Part shown: in pieces, positions 13,975 through 21,654 of the stretch | Numbering within the stretch: position 1 is the first letter of the stretch | Layout: each line of letters starts with the position of its first letter | Origin: JARROD01 sp037384225 | GTDB lineage: Bacteria > Pseudomonadota > Gammaproteobacteria > Pseudomonadales > Cellvibrionaceae | Direction of reading: 5' to 3' | Assembly (NCBI GenBank): GCA_037384225.1 | Contig: JARROD010000071.1 | Span: 1 to 35,695, forward strand | DNA: 35,695 nucleotides | Program-made: the position numbers and the translations under genes | The notes under the pieces: generated by a model | The model's input: the letters and a program-made list of their open reading frames with translations, nothing else | Database searches by the model: none | Told to the model about the DNA's origin: nothing

Positions 13975-15186
13975 TTACAGAACCTGGGTAATACGCATAC
14001 GCGCCTGTTGGCTATCACCCTGAGCGACAGCATTGAGCATTTCTGCCTTCAAACCTTTCTGTTCGACTTCCACCCGCAAACTTTCGAGCGCTTTAAAGGA
14101 CTTGGACAGCAGGTCGAGGCGCAGTTCGTTGCGCTTCCCGGCATAGTTGATGCTCTTTACCGATATATCTTTATTGGCAGCTATCAAGGGCGCCACACGA
14201 CCTATGATCTGAATCGCACTGCCGGAGCTGGAACTGCCTTTCAGCGCATTCACCTTGGATTTGAGTTGCTTTTCAGCGTCCGTGATCCGACCCCTGGGCA
14301 CCACACTGCGATAAGCCTGTTCTATTTGCTGGCGCAGTTTTACGTTTTCCGCTTTCAGAGCCTGGTAGCCACCAATATTCACACCGGCGTAAATCAAAAT
14401 CGCGATACCCGCCACTATGGCCACGGTTTTCCACTCCTGCCACCAGCGTTCGATCGGCAGCCGCCGCGCCAGATCACCCTGGCGCAGATTGATCGCGGTA
14501 TTATCGGCGAGACCAAAGCTGTCCCAGGTATCGGTAAGCGACTCTTCCACTTGCGCCTTGAATTCGCTTGGCAGTATGGCCTTGAGGTTAGTTAGCCCAA
14601 ACTTATCATCGGCGAGTAATAAAACCTGCTCCGGGGGGTCGATATCGGAGAGCATCGCTTCCAGTGCCGGCATGATAAGCCCCGGTTCAATGGAAAATCC
14701 CAGGCCATCGCCGTAGTGCACGGTTACCTGATCATCGAACCGCAAACACCAGCTGCCCGGGCCATTGCGGGGCAGCATCAGAGACTCCGGCGTACAGACC
14801 TGCACATCCACATTGTGTGCCGAAAATTTCTCCAGCAGTGCTGTCAGCCAGTCTTTATCCGTGTAGGCGACGGCCACTTCGGTTTCACCGGGGGCAGCCA
14901 GCGCAAAGTGCAGTAAATCCACATCCGTTGCCACCGAATCTTCCAGTTGAAACGGCGTAATGCTCACCAGGTGCTTGCGCTCCTGGGGGGAGAAAGCCAT
15001 CTGGTGGGTAATCACCCGAGTACCCGGTATCAGCAGCCACACTTCGCAGGGCCTGCCGCCAATGTATTCGGCCAATTCGTCGAGAGTTCCCTCAAGCGCA
15101 TCATCGAGCCAGTAGCCCCCCACTTCACGCAGGCGCCAGGTGTAGAGACCCTCGTCATTTGTCAGCCCAACTATTACCCGATTCAC
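13975..15186 (-). CDS. gspL: Type II secretion system protein L
   Basis: This 403-aa protein has a cytoplasmic actin-like domain (residues 1 to about 245, with WLLIPGTRVITHQMAFSPQE, ITPFQLEDSVATDVD and FDDQVTVHYG). Then come one membrane helix (WKTVAIVAGIAILIYAGVNI), a coiled coil (ALKAENVKLRQQIEQAYRSV) and a small periplasmic domain. GspL binds the N-terminus of the GspE ATPase and links it to GspM and GspC. It is cut off from gspK by 436 bp holding a repeat element, so it may need its own promoter or readthrough. Confidence 0.92.
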   Translation of the reverse strand: MNRVIVGLTNDEGLYTWRLREVGGYWLDDALEGTLDELAEYIGGRPCEVWLLIPGTRVITHQMAFSPQERKHLVSITPFQLEDSVATDVDLLHFALAAPGETEVAVAYTDKDWLTALLEKFSAHNVDVQVCTPESLMLPRNGPGSWCLRFDDQVTVHYGDGLGFSIEPGLIMPALEAMLSDIDPPEQVLLLADDKFGLTNLKAILPSEFKAQVEESLTDTWDSFGLADNTAINLRQGDLARRLPIERWWQEWKTVAIVAGIAILIYAGVNIGGYQALKAENVKLRQQIEQAYRSVVPRGRITDAEKQLKSKVNALKGSSSSGSAIQIIGRVAPLIAANKDISVKSINYAGKRNELRLDLLSKSFKALESLRVEVEQKGLKAEMLNAVAQGDSQQARMRITQVL

Positions 15187-15622
15187 TTAGGCTTTTTCAC
15201 CCCTTTTAACTCTATTAAACAACTCTATATCAAGCAGCTATTACAAGTGACTTAAGTTGAAGTCAAGTTTACACCTGTTTAGGCGCTTCGTATTCGGTGC
15301 AAATCAACCAGCAGGGCGGTTTCTCCCTGCAGGGGTTCACTACTTCAACGCTTACAATGTGCGTTTTAACACTATAGCTTCGCAGGGTTCTGATAACCTG
15401 TTCACTCTTACAAACTTATATACCCAAAGCGTTTGAGATTTAGGTGCACAGAGCACGCCCCTTTTTGTCCCTGGCCGCGTTGCTCCTCCTCACATGGGGC
15501 CTGCCATGCAGCGTCGTCGCGCCCCTGTTGTTAAAGGAAGGGGGAACAAAAATTGACGCACTCTGCACACCTAAATCTCAAACGCTTTGGGTATATTCCG
15601 CGCCTTTTAAAAACACTTGTCT
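15187..15622. other. Intergenic spacer between gspL and gspK, with inserted element
   Basis: 436 bp inside an operon whose genes elsewhere nearly touch. Positions 15419-15595 are the MITE-like element. The remainder (15187-15418) has no recognisable gene. Confidence 0.7.
15419..15595. mobile_element. MITE-like element with terminal inverted repeats
   Basis: This is a 177-bp segment bounded by inverted repeats. The first 28 bp of each end (TATACCCAAAGCGTTTGAG...) are identical, and the next 20 bp match with 7 differences. It has no transposase gene. Each end is a copy of the palindromic repeat also seen at 944 and 27631. Both outer ends read TATA, which would fit a TA target as used by IS630/Tc1-type transposases, but this is inference. 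It separates gspK from gspL. Confidence 0.65.
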
Positions 15623-16708
15623 TCAAAAACTATTGTCACTACGTTGGACCACCTTTATATCCTCTGCCTTGTCCCCGCTGCGCTCCACGAGGGAATTGAG
15701 ATTACGCCTCTTGCGACTGATCTGGGCGGAAACATGAATAACGAAATAGTTGCTGTTGACACTCAAACCTTCCGTTTCCATGACGTTTTGTCCACCGGAA
15801 AATTGCTGCGGAATCGTGCCCTGCTGAAATTCGGACAGGCTTTTATAACCTTCGTCGCCGCGCTCCTCGACCATGGTCTGAGCGTCCAGCTCCGTCAGTG
15901 GGTTCAAGTCATCTTTCACATTAAAGGTCCGCAATATCACCGGCGACGCCGTATTGACATTAATATTGGTATTGGTGTTCGGTAACGCGATGATATAGGG
16001 TTCAACCAGTGCGTAAAGTTCGGGCGACATGCCCTTGACCATACGCAGTTCACTGGCGCTTTTCATCAATTGGTTGGCGGGCCGGTACGGGGGATCAAAT
16101 TCCTGGTATTCACTGGCCTCGGCACCGCCAAATCCGGATAGGTTGCTGTCCTTATCCAACCAGTCTATCACGGCATTGGTGATCTCCTTGGCAGTGGAGG
16201 CCTCAACGGGATAATCTTCAAAACACCTTAGTAAACGGATAAATCGCCGCTGGGCCGGTGTCAGCTCCGTGCTGCCTCCACGATTTCTTTCCCTTTGATT
16301 TCTTCCTCCACGATTTCCTTCGCCACCGTTTTTTTCAGCAAGAGAGTTGATATTAAACCGACTCTGGGCATCCTCTATGGTCCCGGCGATCCAGGAGTCT
16401 TCCCCCATTTCCACCAGCGGCGTCTGGGGAAGTCCCTGGGACCAGGGGTCCACTTCCTCTATATAAGTATCGACCTTGAGATCGTCATCATTGGCCAACC
16501 CAAACAGGCCGAAATCTTCGCCACCATAGAGAAACTCGCGGGCCTGGGCGCCGTGCCAACGATTTTCCGCGCGGGCGGAGCTGAGTTGAAAATCCGATGA
16601 AAAACCGATTGCCAGTCCGGAGACGGCAGCCACGATCAGCAGTGCAATGATCAGCGCCGCCCCGCGCTGATCAGCCGGAAGCGAGGGCAAACAAACGTGT
16701 GATTTCAC
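15623..16708 (-). CDS. gspK: Type II secretion system minor pseudopilin K
   Basis: This 361-aa protein has a short leader ending ADQRG, then the hydrophobic helix AALIIALLIVAAVSGLAIGF. As usual for GspK there is no Glu at +5. The large globular domain follows (FNINSLAEKN, RRFIRLLRCFEDYPVE, AVIDWLDKDSNLSGFGGAEA, ELRMVKGMSPELYALVEPYI, NINVNTASPVILRTF). GspK caps the pseudopilus tip with GspI and GspJ. Its first 38 bp overlap the end of gspJ. The last residues after SLVERSGDK (AEDIKVVQRSDNSF) end only 27 bp from the MITE-like element and could have been altered by it. Confidence 0.92.
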   Translation of the reverse strand: MKSHVCLPSLPADQRGAALIIALLIVAAVSGLAIGFSSDFQLSSARAENRWHGAQAREFLYGGEDFGLFGLANDDDLKVDTYIEEVDPWSQGLPQTPLVEMGEDSWIAGTIEDAQSRFNINSLAEKNGGEGNRGGRNQRERNRGGSTELTPAQRRFIRLLRCFEDYPVEASTAKEITNAVIDWLDKDSNLSGFGGAEASEYQEFDPPYRPANQLMKSASELRMVKGMSPELYALVEPYIIALPNTNTNINVNTASPVILRTFNVKDDLNPLTELDAQTMVEERGDEGYKSLSEFQQGTIPQQFSGGQNVMETEGLSVNSNYFVIHVSAQISRKRRNLNSLVERSGDKAEDIKVVQRSDNSF

Positions 16709-17285
16709 CCATATCCTCCAGCTCTAATGTCACTTCCACCGCCGCCGGTAATTCTTTCGTATCCCCGCCCCGCACCGGCCATAGCACCTGCCATTGAGAT
16801 TCGTCGATACCCCGTGCCGTGCCCGGTAAAAACCTGACCCGGACACTGCTTACCTTTTCCAGCAGATCGAGTTTTTGCGGCTCTTCATTGCCGGTTCCAT
16901 CCACTCTATACCAGTAGTAACGCCAAAGAGTATCGTCCTCCATCAGATACCCCACCCGCTGTAGTAAACTGCGCTGCTGGTTCAGGGGGTTAACCCAGCC
17001 TCCGCGCACAAAATAGAGGGTGTAATCGCTTGCTTCGCCACCTTCAAGGGGGGGAATCTCTCCACCTCCCAGAGGATCTGTACCACCGCGGGCCACAAGG
17101 TGGCGCAAGTCCGTCTCCAGCAGTTGCCAGGCGCGATCGATATGATTAATTCTCTCCGCCGCGGCAGTGGTGCGAATGGCGGACTCAGACGCTACCGACA
17201 GAGACTGATAGGCCAGGCTGGCGACCAGGGCCGCCACCCCCATGGCAACTATCACTTCAACCAGGGTAAAACCGCGACTATTCAC
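16671..17285 (-). CDS. gspJ: Type II secretion system minor pseudopilin J
   Basis: This 204-aa protein has a prepilin leader MNSRG followed by FTLVEVIVAMGVAALVASLA. The peptidase cleaves after Gly5 and Glu follows at +5. The soluble domain has the GspJ pattern INHIDRAWQLLETDLRHLVA, YTLYFVRGGWVNPLNQQRSL, LQRVGYLMEDDTLWRYYWYR and VRVRFLPG. It overlaps gspI by 8 bp and gspK by 38 bp. It joins GspI and GspK at the pseudopilus tip. Confidence 0.92.
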   Translation of the reverse strand: MNSRGFTLVEVIVAMGVAALVASLAYQSLSVASESAIRTTAAAERINHIDRAWQLLETDLRHLVARGGTDPLGGGEIPPLEGGEASDYTLYFVRGGWVNPLNQQRSLLQRVGYLMEDDTLWRYYWYRVDGTGNEEPQKLDLLEKVSSVRVRFLPGTARGIDESQWQVLWPVRGGDTKELPAAVEVTLELEDMGEITRLFALASG

Positions 17286-17658
17286 TCATAATACCTTCGA
17301 GCGCAACCAGCGTCTCTTCCGTGGCACTGTTACCGCCTCTGGATACCGTTACCGTGACACGGTTAAAACTGTCGATGAAATCGGTTTTTTCAGAGCTGAC
17401 CTTCCATTTCCATTGTGTCTGCGCCATTTCCACTTCACCGTCTTCATTATTGGTGGGGGATTCCCCCTTCAATCGCTTGAGCAGACGCAATTCGGTCATC
17501 TTGTTCTGCGCCACCCACTGGGCCAGCGCTTTATCCCTCAAGTAAGCGGTGTTGTCGGTAATGCTAAGCACCTGAAACAACAGCGCGGGCAAAGCCGTAC
17601 CCACTATCACCAGCGCCACCATTGCTTCGATCAGGGTAAAGCCTTTAGCTGCTTTTAA
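17278..17658 (-). CDS. gspI: Type II secretion system minor pseudopilin I, no visible start codon
   Basis: The coding frame reads LKAAKGFTLIEAMVALVIVG and then TALPALLFQVLS, and ends at 17278. The prepilin cleavage site (KG before FTLIE, with Glu at +5), the helix, and the GspI soluble part (DKALAQWVAQNKMTELRLLK, WKWKVSSEKTDFIDSFNRVT) are present. The first ATG in frame is Met 17620-17622, inside the helix and after the cleavage site. It cannot be the real start, because the product would lack its leader. Upstream, the frame runs through a 24-bp tandem repeat with no ATG, GTG or TTG until well inside gspH. A small indel or repeat expansion has probably removed the start, or the sequence is wrong here. 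Confidence 0.78.
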   Translation of the reverse strand, partial: LKAAKGFTLIEAMVALVIVGTALPALLFQVLSITDNTAYLRDKALAQWVAQNKMTELRLLKRLKGESPTNNEDGEVEMAQTQWKWKVSSEKTDFIDSFNRVTVTVSRGGNSATEETLVALEGIMSE

Positions 17659-18290
17659 AAAAGAGCCCTTAGCTGCTTGTAACGATGAGCCCTTAGCTGC
17701 TTGTAACGATGAGCCCTTAGCACTAACCCTGTGGAGATAATACGCCCTAGTAAATCGACTTTAATATGCTGATTATGTTCCGGCAGATCGGCAGCGTTAA
17801 ATTCCAGCTCGAAGGGCGTCGCTTCGCCACTGGTGAAAAAAACGATTTCCGGTTGAGGACCTTGTTCGACACCCTCGATCGCTTCGTCGAGCAGTTCTGT
17901 GGTGTCATCATCTTCGATCGACTCCTGCCCCTCGACACCGTCAACTTCCAAAATGACCTCGACATAGGGGGGCAGTGCTGTTTCCAGCAACGGCCGGTCA
18001 GCGTCTATCCATTGTTCATCGCGAAACCGGTACCAACGGTAGCGCCAGGGTTTTTCCCCCTCCGGCGGCAACCATTCCAGCCCCATGGGTTCGCCGCCCA
18101 GGGCGGCCTCTTCCGCCGCCAGTTCGGCAACGGCGGAAAAACGTTCGGCAATGGTGCGCATTTCCTTGATGCGTTTATCGCCCACCGCCAGAGATACAAC
18201 CCCGGCGCCCAGGGCGATGATCATTACCACCACAAGCAATTCAATCAGAGTAAATCCACCTGACCTGCTCCGATTAACACACTTTGCCAT
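17655..18290 (-). CDS. gspH: Type II secretion system minor pseudopilin H
   Basis: The protein is 211 aa from Met 18290, or 214 aa from an upstream ATG at 18299. The prepilin motif SRSGG followed by FTLIELLVVVMIIALGAGVV has Glu at +5. The GspH domain includes KEMRTIAERFSAVAELAAEE and EPMGLEWLPPEGEKPWRYRW. The last 15-20 residues (RAHRYKQLRAHRYKQLRALF) come from the 24-bp tandem repeat and are not part of the normal family end. GspH is a minor pseudopilin between the major GspG stack and the IJK tip. Confidence 0.88.
   Translation of the reverse strand: MAKCVNRSRSGGFTLIELLVVVMIIALGAGVVSLAVGDKRIKEMRTIAERFSAVAELAAEEAALGGEPMGLEWLPPEGEKPWRYRWYRFRDEQWIDADRPLLETALPPYVEVILEVDGVEGQESIEDDDTTELLDEAIEGVEQGPQPEIVFFTSGEATPFELEFNAADLPEHNQHIKVDLLGRIISTGLVLRAHRYKQLRAHRYKQLRALF
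17663..17720. repeat. 24-bp tandem repeat, 2.4 copies, at the gspH-gspI junction
   Basis: GAGCCCTTAGCTGCTTGTAA and four more bases form the unit, repeated at 17663-17686 and 17687-17710, with a partial third unit to 17720. A degenerate copy lies at 17642-17658. On the minus strand it gives the GspH tail LRAHRYKQLRAHRYKQLRAL. It looks like a recent tandem duplication. Confidence 0.8.
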
Positions 18291-18305
18291 GGGTCCCATT
18301 CCGGA

Positions 18306-18755
18306 TCAGCCTTCTTCCTCTTTGTTGTCCTCCCAGTTGCCGAGATCCTTGTTCTGATCGTCGCCGCCACTCAGGCCGTCGGCACCCAGGGTGTAAATAT
18401 CCACTTCGCCTTTTTCCCCTGGATACAAATACAAATAGGGGCGCCCCCAGGGATCCATGGGTTCTTCATCCAGATACCTGCGCCAGTTTTTGGGCGTTGG
18501 GGAGAGAGAGGGTTTTTCCACCAGTGCCGTCAAGCCCTGTTCACTGGTGGGGTAACTAAAGTTATCCAATCGATAAAGTTTGAGGGCGGTTTCCAGCGCT
18601 TTGAAATCCGCGTAAACCTTCCGTACTCGAGCTTCGTCCGCGCGCTCCAGAACATTTGGAGCCACGACGCTGATCAACAACCCCATAATGACCAATACAA
18701 CCAAGATTTCTACAAGGCTGAAACCACCTTGACGCGGTGGAAATTGTTTCTTCAT
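18306..18755 (-). CDS. gspG: Type II secretion system major pseudopilin G
   Basis: This 149-aa protein has a leader ending RQGG, then FSLVEILVVLVIMGLLISVV with Glu at +5. The helix continues in LERADEARVRKVYADFKALE. The C-terminal part has YPTSEQGLTALVEKP, DPWGRPYLYLYPGEKGEVDI and the calcium-binding loop TLGADGLSGGDDQNKDLGNW. GspG polymers form the pseudopilus piston that pushes folded substrate through the secretin. It lies 101 bp after gspF, a gap that may hold the usual extra signal for high gspG expression. Confidence 0.95.
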   Translation of the reverse strand: MKKQFPPRQGGFSLVEILVVLVIMGLLISVVAPNVLERADEARVRKVYADFKALETALKLYRLDNFSYPTSEQGLTALVEKPSLSPTPKNWRRYLDEEPMDPWGRPYLYLYPGEKGEVDIYTLGADGLSGGDDQNKDLGNWEDNKEEEG

Positions 18756-18856
18756 TAATCTCTCCTAGTATCACAAATGTCCAATAAAATTGTCTGGATT
18801 AATTCTGAGGGCTTTATGCCTCATTTTAAATCATTTTATCGCTATAAATGTAGCGC

Positions 18857-20095
18857 TCAGCCCACCATCTTATTAAGTGCAAATATCGGCTGCAGGATCG
18901 CCATAACAATCAAGGTCACCATGCCGCCCATCAATACTACAGTCAATGGTTCAAGCAGTCCCATCGCGGTGCCCAACATGAGTTCCAACTCCCGCTCCTG
19001 GTTGCGGGCCGAATGTTCCAGCTGTTTGTCGAGGGTGCCGTTGGCTTCACCACTGGCAGCCATTTGCACCAGCAGCGGTGGAAAGATATCCACCTGCTGT
19101 AGCGCACGACTGAGGCTGGTGCCTTCCTGCACGGAAGTGGTAACCGATTTACAGGATTCGCGCAGTTTGAGATTGCCCATCACTGAAGCGGCAATACGCA
19201 ATGCTTCCAGCAGCGGCACACCGCTGGACAATAGAATACTCAGCGTCGCGGAAAAACGCGCACTGTCTGCTTCAAGAATCAAATTGCCAAACACCGGCAA
19301 CTTCAACAATAGCGCGTGCCAGCGCCGTTTGCGTTTGGGCTCCTGAATCCAGATTCCAAACCCCCAGATAGCGGCGATAAAACCGACTAGACAAAAGAGC
19401 CCGTAGTCGACGGTGAAATCACTGGCCGCGATCAACGCCTGAGTCAGTGCCGGCAGTTCCGCATTGCTGTGCCGGAACAGTCCCGTTAACTTGGGTACAA
19501 CCAGCGCCATCAATACCCCGATGACCAAGACCGCAACCCCCAGCAAAACAAATGGGTAAATCAGCGCCATTTTCATGCGCTGACGGGTCTGTTGACTGCT
19601 TTCGGCGTAATCCGCCAACCGTTCCAGCACCGGCCCTAGAAAACCGGCGCTTTCTCCGGCGCGCACCATGGAGCGGTACATGTCGTCGAAGGATCTGGGA
19701 TGTTCGCCCAGCGCCTGGGCCAGACTGTGGCCTTCCATTACCCGCGAGCGCACTTGCAGCAGCAGCTCCGCAGTAGCGGGTTTACGGCATTGTTTAGCGG
19801 CAGTCTGTAGTACTTCGTCGATCGGCAGGCCCGATTGCACCAGCGAGGCCAGCTGGCGGGTTATCAGCGTCAGGTCGCGGCCACTCAATTTTTTCTGAAA
19901 AAGCGTAAAGGAAAAACCCGAGCTTTCCCCACTTTTACTTTTCTTTCTGCCGGAACCGCTGGTTTCTTGAACTTTAAGCGGTTTCAGGGACTTGGAACGC
20001 AGTTGACTGCGCACCTGACGCTCAGAGTCACCCTCGATAACGCCTTTGACCGTTTTGCCGGCGCTGTCCAGCGCCTGATAACTGAAGGCTCCCAT
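18857..20095 (-). CDS. gspF: Type II secretion system inner membrane protein F
   Basis: This 412-aa protein is full length for the family. The N-terminal MGAFSYQALDSAGKTVKGVI is typical. Two repeated GspF/PilC domains (RQLASLVQSGLPIDEVLQ and TLSILLSSGVPLLEALRI) alternate with membrane segments (YPFVLLGVAVLVIGVLMALV, FCLVGFIAAIWGFGIWI and VVLMGGMVTLIVMAILQPIF). GspF contacts GspE and GspL and is thought to transmit rotation or lifting to the pseudopilus base. It begins 2 bp after the gspE stop. Confidence 0.95.
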   Translation of the reverse strand: MGAFSYQALDSAGKTVKGVIEGDSERQVRSQLRSKSLKPLKVQETSGSGRKKSKSGESSGFSFTLFQKKLSGRDLTLITRQLASLVQSGLPIDEVLQTAAKQCRKPATAELLLQVRSRVMEGHSLAQALGEHPRSFDDMYRSMVRAGESAGFLGPVLERLADYAESSQQTRQRMKMALIYPFVLLGVAVLVIGVLMALVVPKLTGLFRHSNAELPALTQALIAASDFTVDYGLFCLVGFIAAIWGFGIWIQEPKRKRRWHALLLKLPVFGNLILEADSARFSATLSILLSSGVPLLEALRIAASVMGNLKLRESCKSVTTSVQEGTSLSRALQQVDIFPPLLVQMAASGEANGTLDKQLEHSARNQERELELMLGTAMGLLEPLTVVLMGGMVTLIVMAILQPIFALNKMVG

Positions 20096-20097
20096 GA

Positions 20098-21621
20098 TCA
20101 GGCTGTTGCGGTTACCCGCAACACCTCCTCAAGGCTGGTTTTACCGGCGAGAATCCGGTCGCGTCCGTCACCGATAATTGCAGGATACTTTTTGCGGGCA
20201 TGGGCCAGCATGGCCTGCTCACCGGCATTTTCGTGAATCAGTTGGCGCAACCGCTCATCGACTTCAATCAGCTCGTAAATGGCTGTACGGCCACTGTAAC
20301 CCAAATTATTGCAGTGCTCGCACCCCTTGTGACGATAGACCTTGCTGCCTTCCGGCAATTGAATCATCCCCGATTCGGCGGCTGTCAAACGGTGCTCTTC
20401 CTTGCAGTGATCGCACAGTACCCGCACCAGGCGTTGCGCCATAACCACTTCAATACTGGAAGAAAGCAGAAAGGACTCCACACCCATGTCCTGCAAACGG
20501 GTGACGGCGCCAATTGCCGTATTGGTATGCAGTGTCGACAATACCAAGTGCCCGGTCAAACTCGCCTGCACCGCGATGGAGGCCGTTTCGGCATCCCGAA
20601 TTTCCCCGATCATCACCACGTCGGGATCCTGACGCAATATCGCCCTCAAGCCTCGGGCAAAGGTCATATCCACTTTCGTATTGACCTGGGTCTGACCGAT
20701 ACCAGCCAACAGATATTCGATAGGGTCCTCGACGGTGAGAATATTGCGACTGCGGTCGTTGATATGGCTGATCCCGGCATAAAGGCTTGTGGTTTTACCA
20801 GAACCTGTGGGTCCGGTAACCAGTATGATACCGTGGGGTTTGGACAGGGCGCGGGAAAAGCCTTCTTCGACGATTTCCGGCATATTGAGCTGAGACAGTG
20901 TAAGTGCCCCGGCGGCCTGGTCCAGCAGTCGCAGCACCACCCTTTCCCCGTGGGCGGAAGGGATGGTGGAAACCCGGATATCCACAGCATGCCCGGCCAG
21001 TTTGACCGTTATACGGCCGTCCTGGGGCAGACGCTTTTCAGCAATGTCCAGTTTCGCCATCACTTTCAGGCGCGAGGCGAGTAGGGGAGCCAGCACCGGT
21101 TTCGGCGACAGCACCTCGGTCAGTACACCATCGACGCGAAAACGCACGGCGATACGGTCTTCAAAAGGTTCCAGGTGAATATCCGACGCTTTTTCACGCA
21201 CCGCTTCGGAGAGAATGGCGTTGATGAGGCGAATAACCGGCGCGTCATCTTCGGCGGCCAGCAAATCGCCCTCATCGGGAATTTCATCGGCCAGGCGGGT
21301 GAGGTCGAAGTCGTCGCCGAGATCTTCTGCGGCGCGCTGCGCGGCACCGCCGGCACTTTGAAACGATGCCGTCAGGCGTCGCTGGAAATCCTGATCAGCC
21401 ACTTCCACCAGGGTAAATTCCCTGTCCAGCAGGCGGCGCAGTTCGAGGATCGTTTCCAGGGAAATGCCCGGTTTGTGGACGACGTCGTCGCCTTCCAGCA
21501 AAACGCCATGGGAAGAGGCATAACTGAAAGGTAAATGCCCGACTATGGGCTCTTCTGCTGCCCCGGCTGCATCGCCTTCAGCAACATTTTCAACTACATT
21601 TTCAATTGCAGCCTCTGCCAC
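20098..21621 (-). CDS. gspE: Type II secretion ATPase E
   Basis: This 507-aa cytoplasmic ATPase has an N-terminal GspL-binding region, then the catalytic core. DIHLEPFEDRIAVRFRVDG and RLPQDGRITVKLAGHAVDIR are followed by Walker A GPTGSGKTT (about 270-278), the Asp box (LTVEDPIEY), Walker B RQDPDVVMIGEIRDAETA and the His box TGHLVLSTLHTN. Four zinc ligands are present as CDHC near 403-406 and CEHC near 434-437. GspE hydrolyses ATP to drive pseudopilus assembly. The start at 21621 fits the extended acidic N-terminus, and the gene follows gspD with 33 bp between. Confidence 0.96.
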   Translation of the reverse strand: MAEAAIENVVENVAEGDAAGAAEEPIVGHLPFSYASSHGVLLEGDDVVHKPGISLETILELRRLLDREFTLVEVADQDFQRRLTASFQSAGGAAQRAAEDLGDDFDLTRLADEIPDEGDLLAAEDDAPVIRLINAILSEAVREKASDIHLEPFEDRIAVRFRVDGVLTEVLSPKPVLAPLLASRLKVMAKLDIAEKRLPQDGRITVKLAGHAVDIRVSTIPSAHGERVVLRLLDQAAGALTLSQLNMPEIVEEGFSRALSKPHGIILVTGPTGSGKTTSLYAGISHINDRSRNILTVEDPIEYLLAGIGQTQVNTKVDMTFARGLRAILRQDPDVVMIGEIRDAETASIAVQASLTGHLVLSTLHTNTAIGAVTRLQDMGVESFLLSSSIEVVMAQRLVRVLCDHCKEEHRLTAAESGMIQLPEGSKVYRHKGCEHCNNLGYSGRTAIYELIEVDERLRQLIHENAGEQAMLAHARKKYPAIIGDGRDRILAGKTSLEEVLRVTATA

Positions 21622-21654
21622 ATCTAATCTCCCACACCCAACCCGGATGTTTGA

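Noticed and set aside
20200..21084. 294-aa plus-strand frame
   Set aside because: It lies wholly antisense to gspE, whose ATPase motifs are unmistakable, and has no family resemblance.
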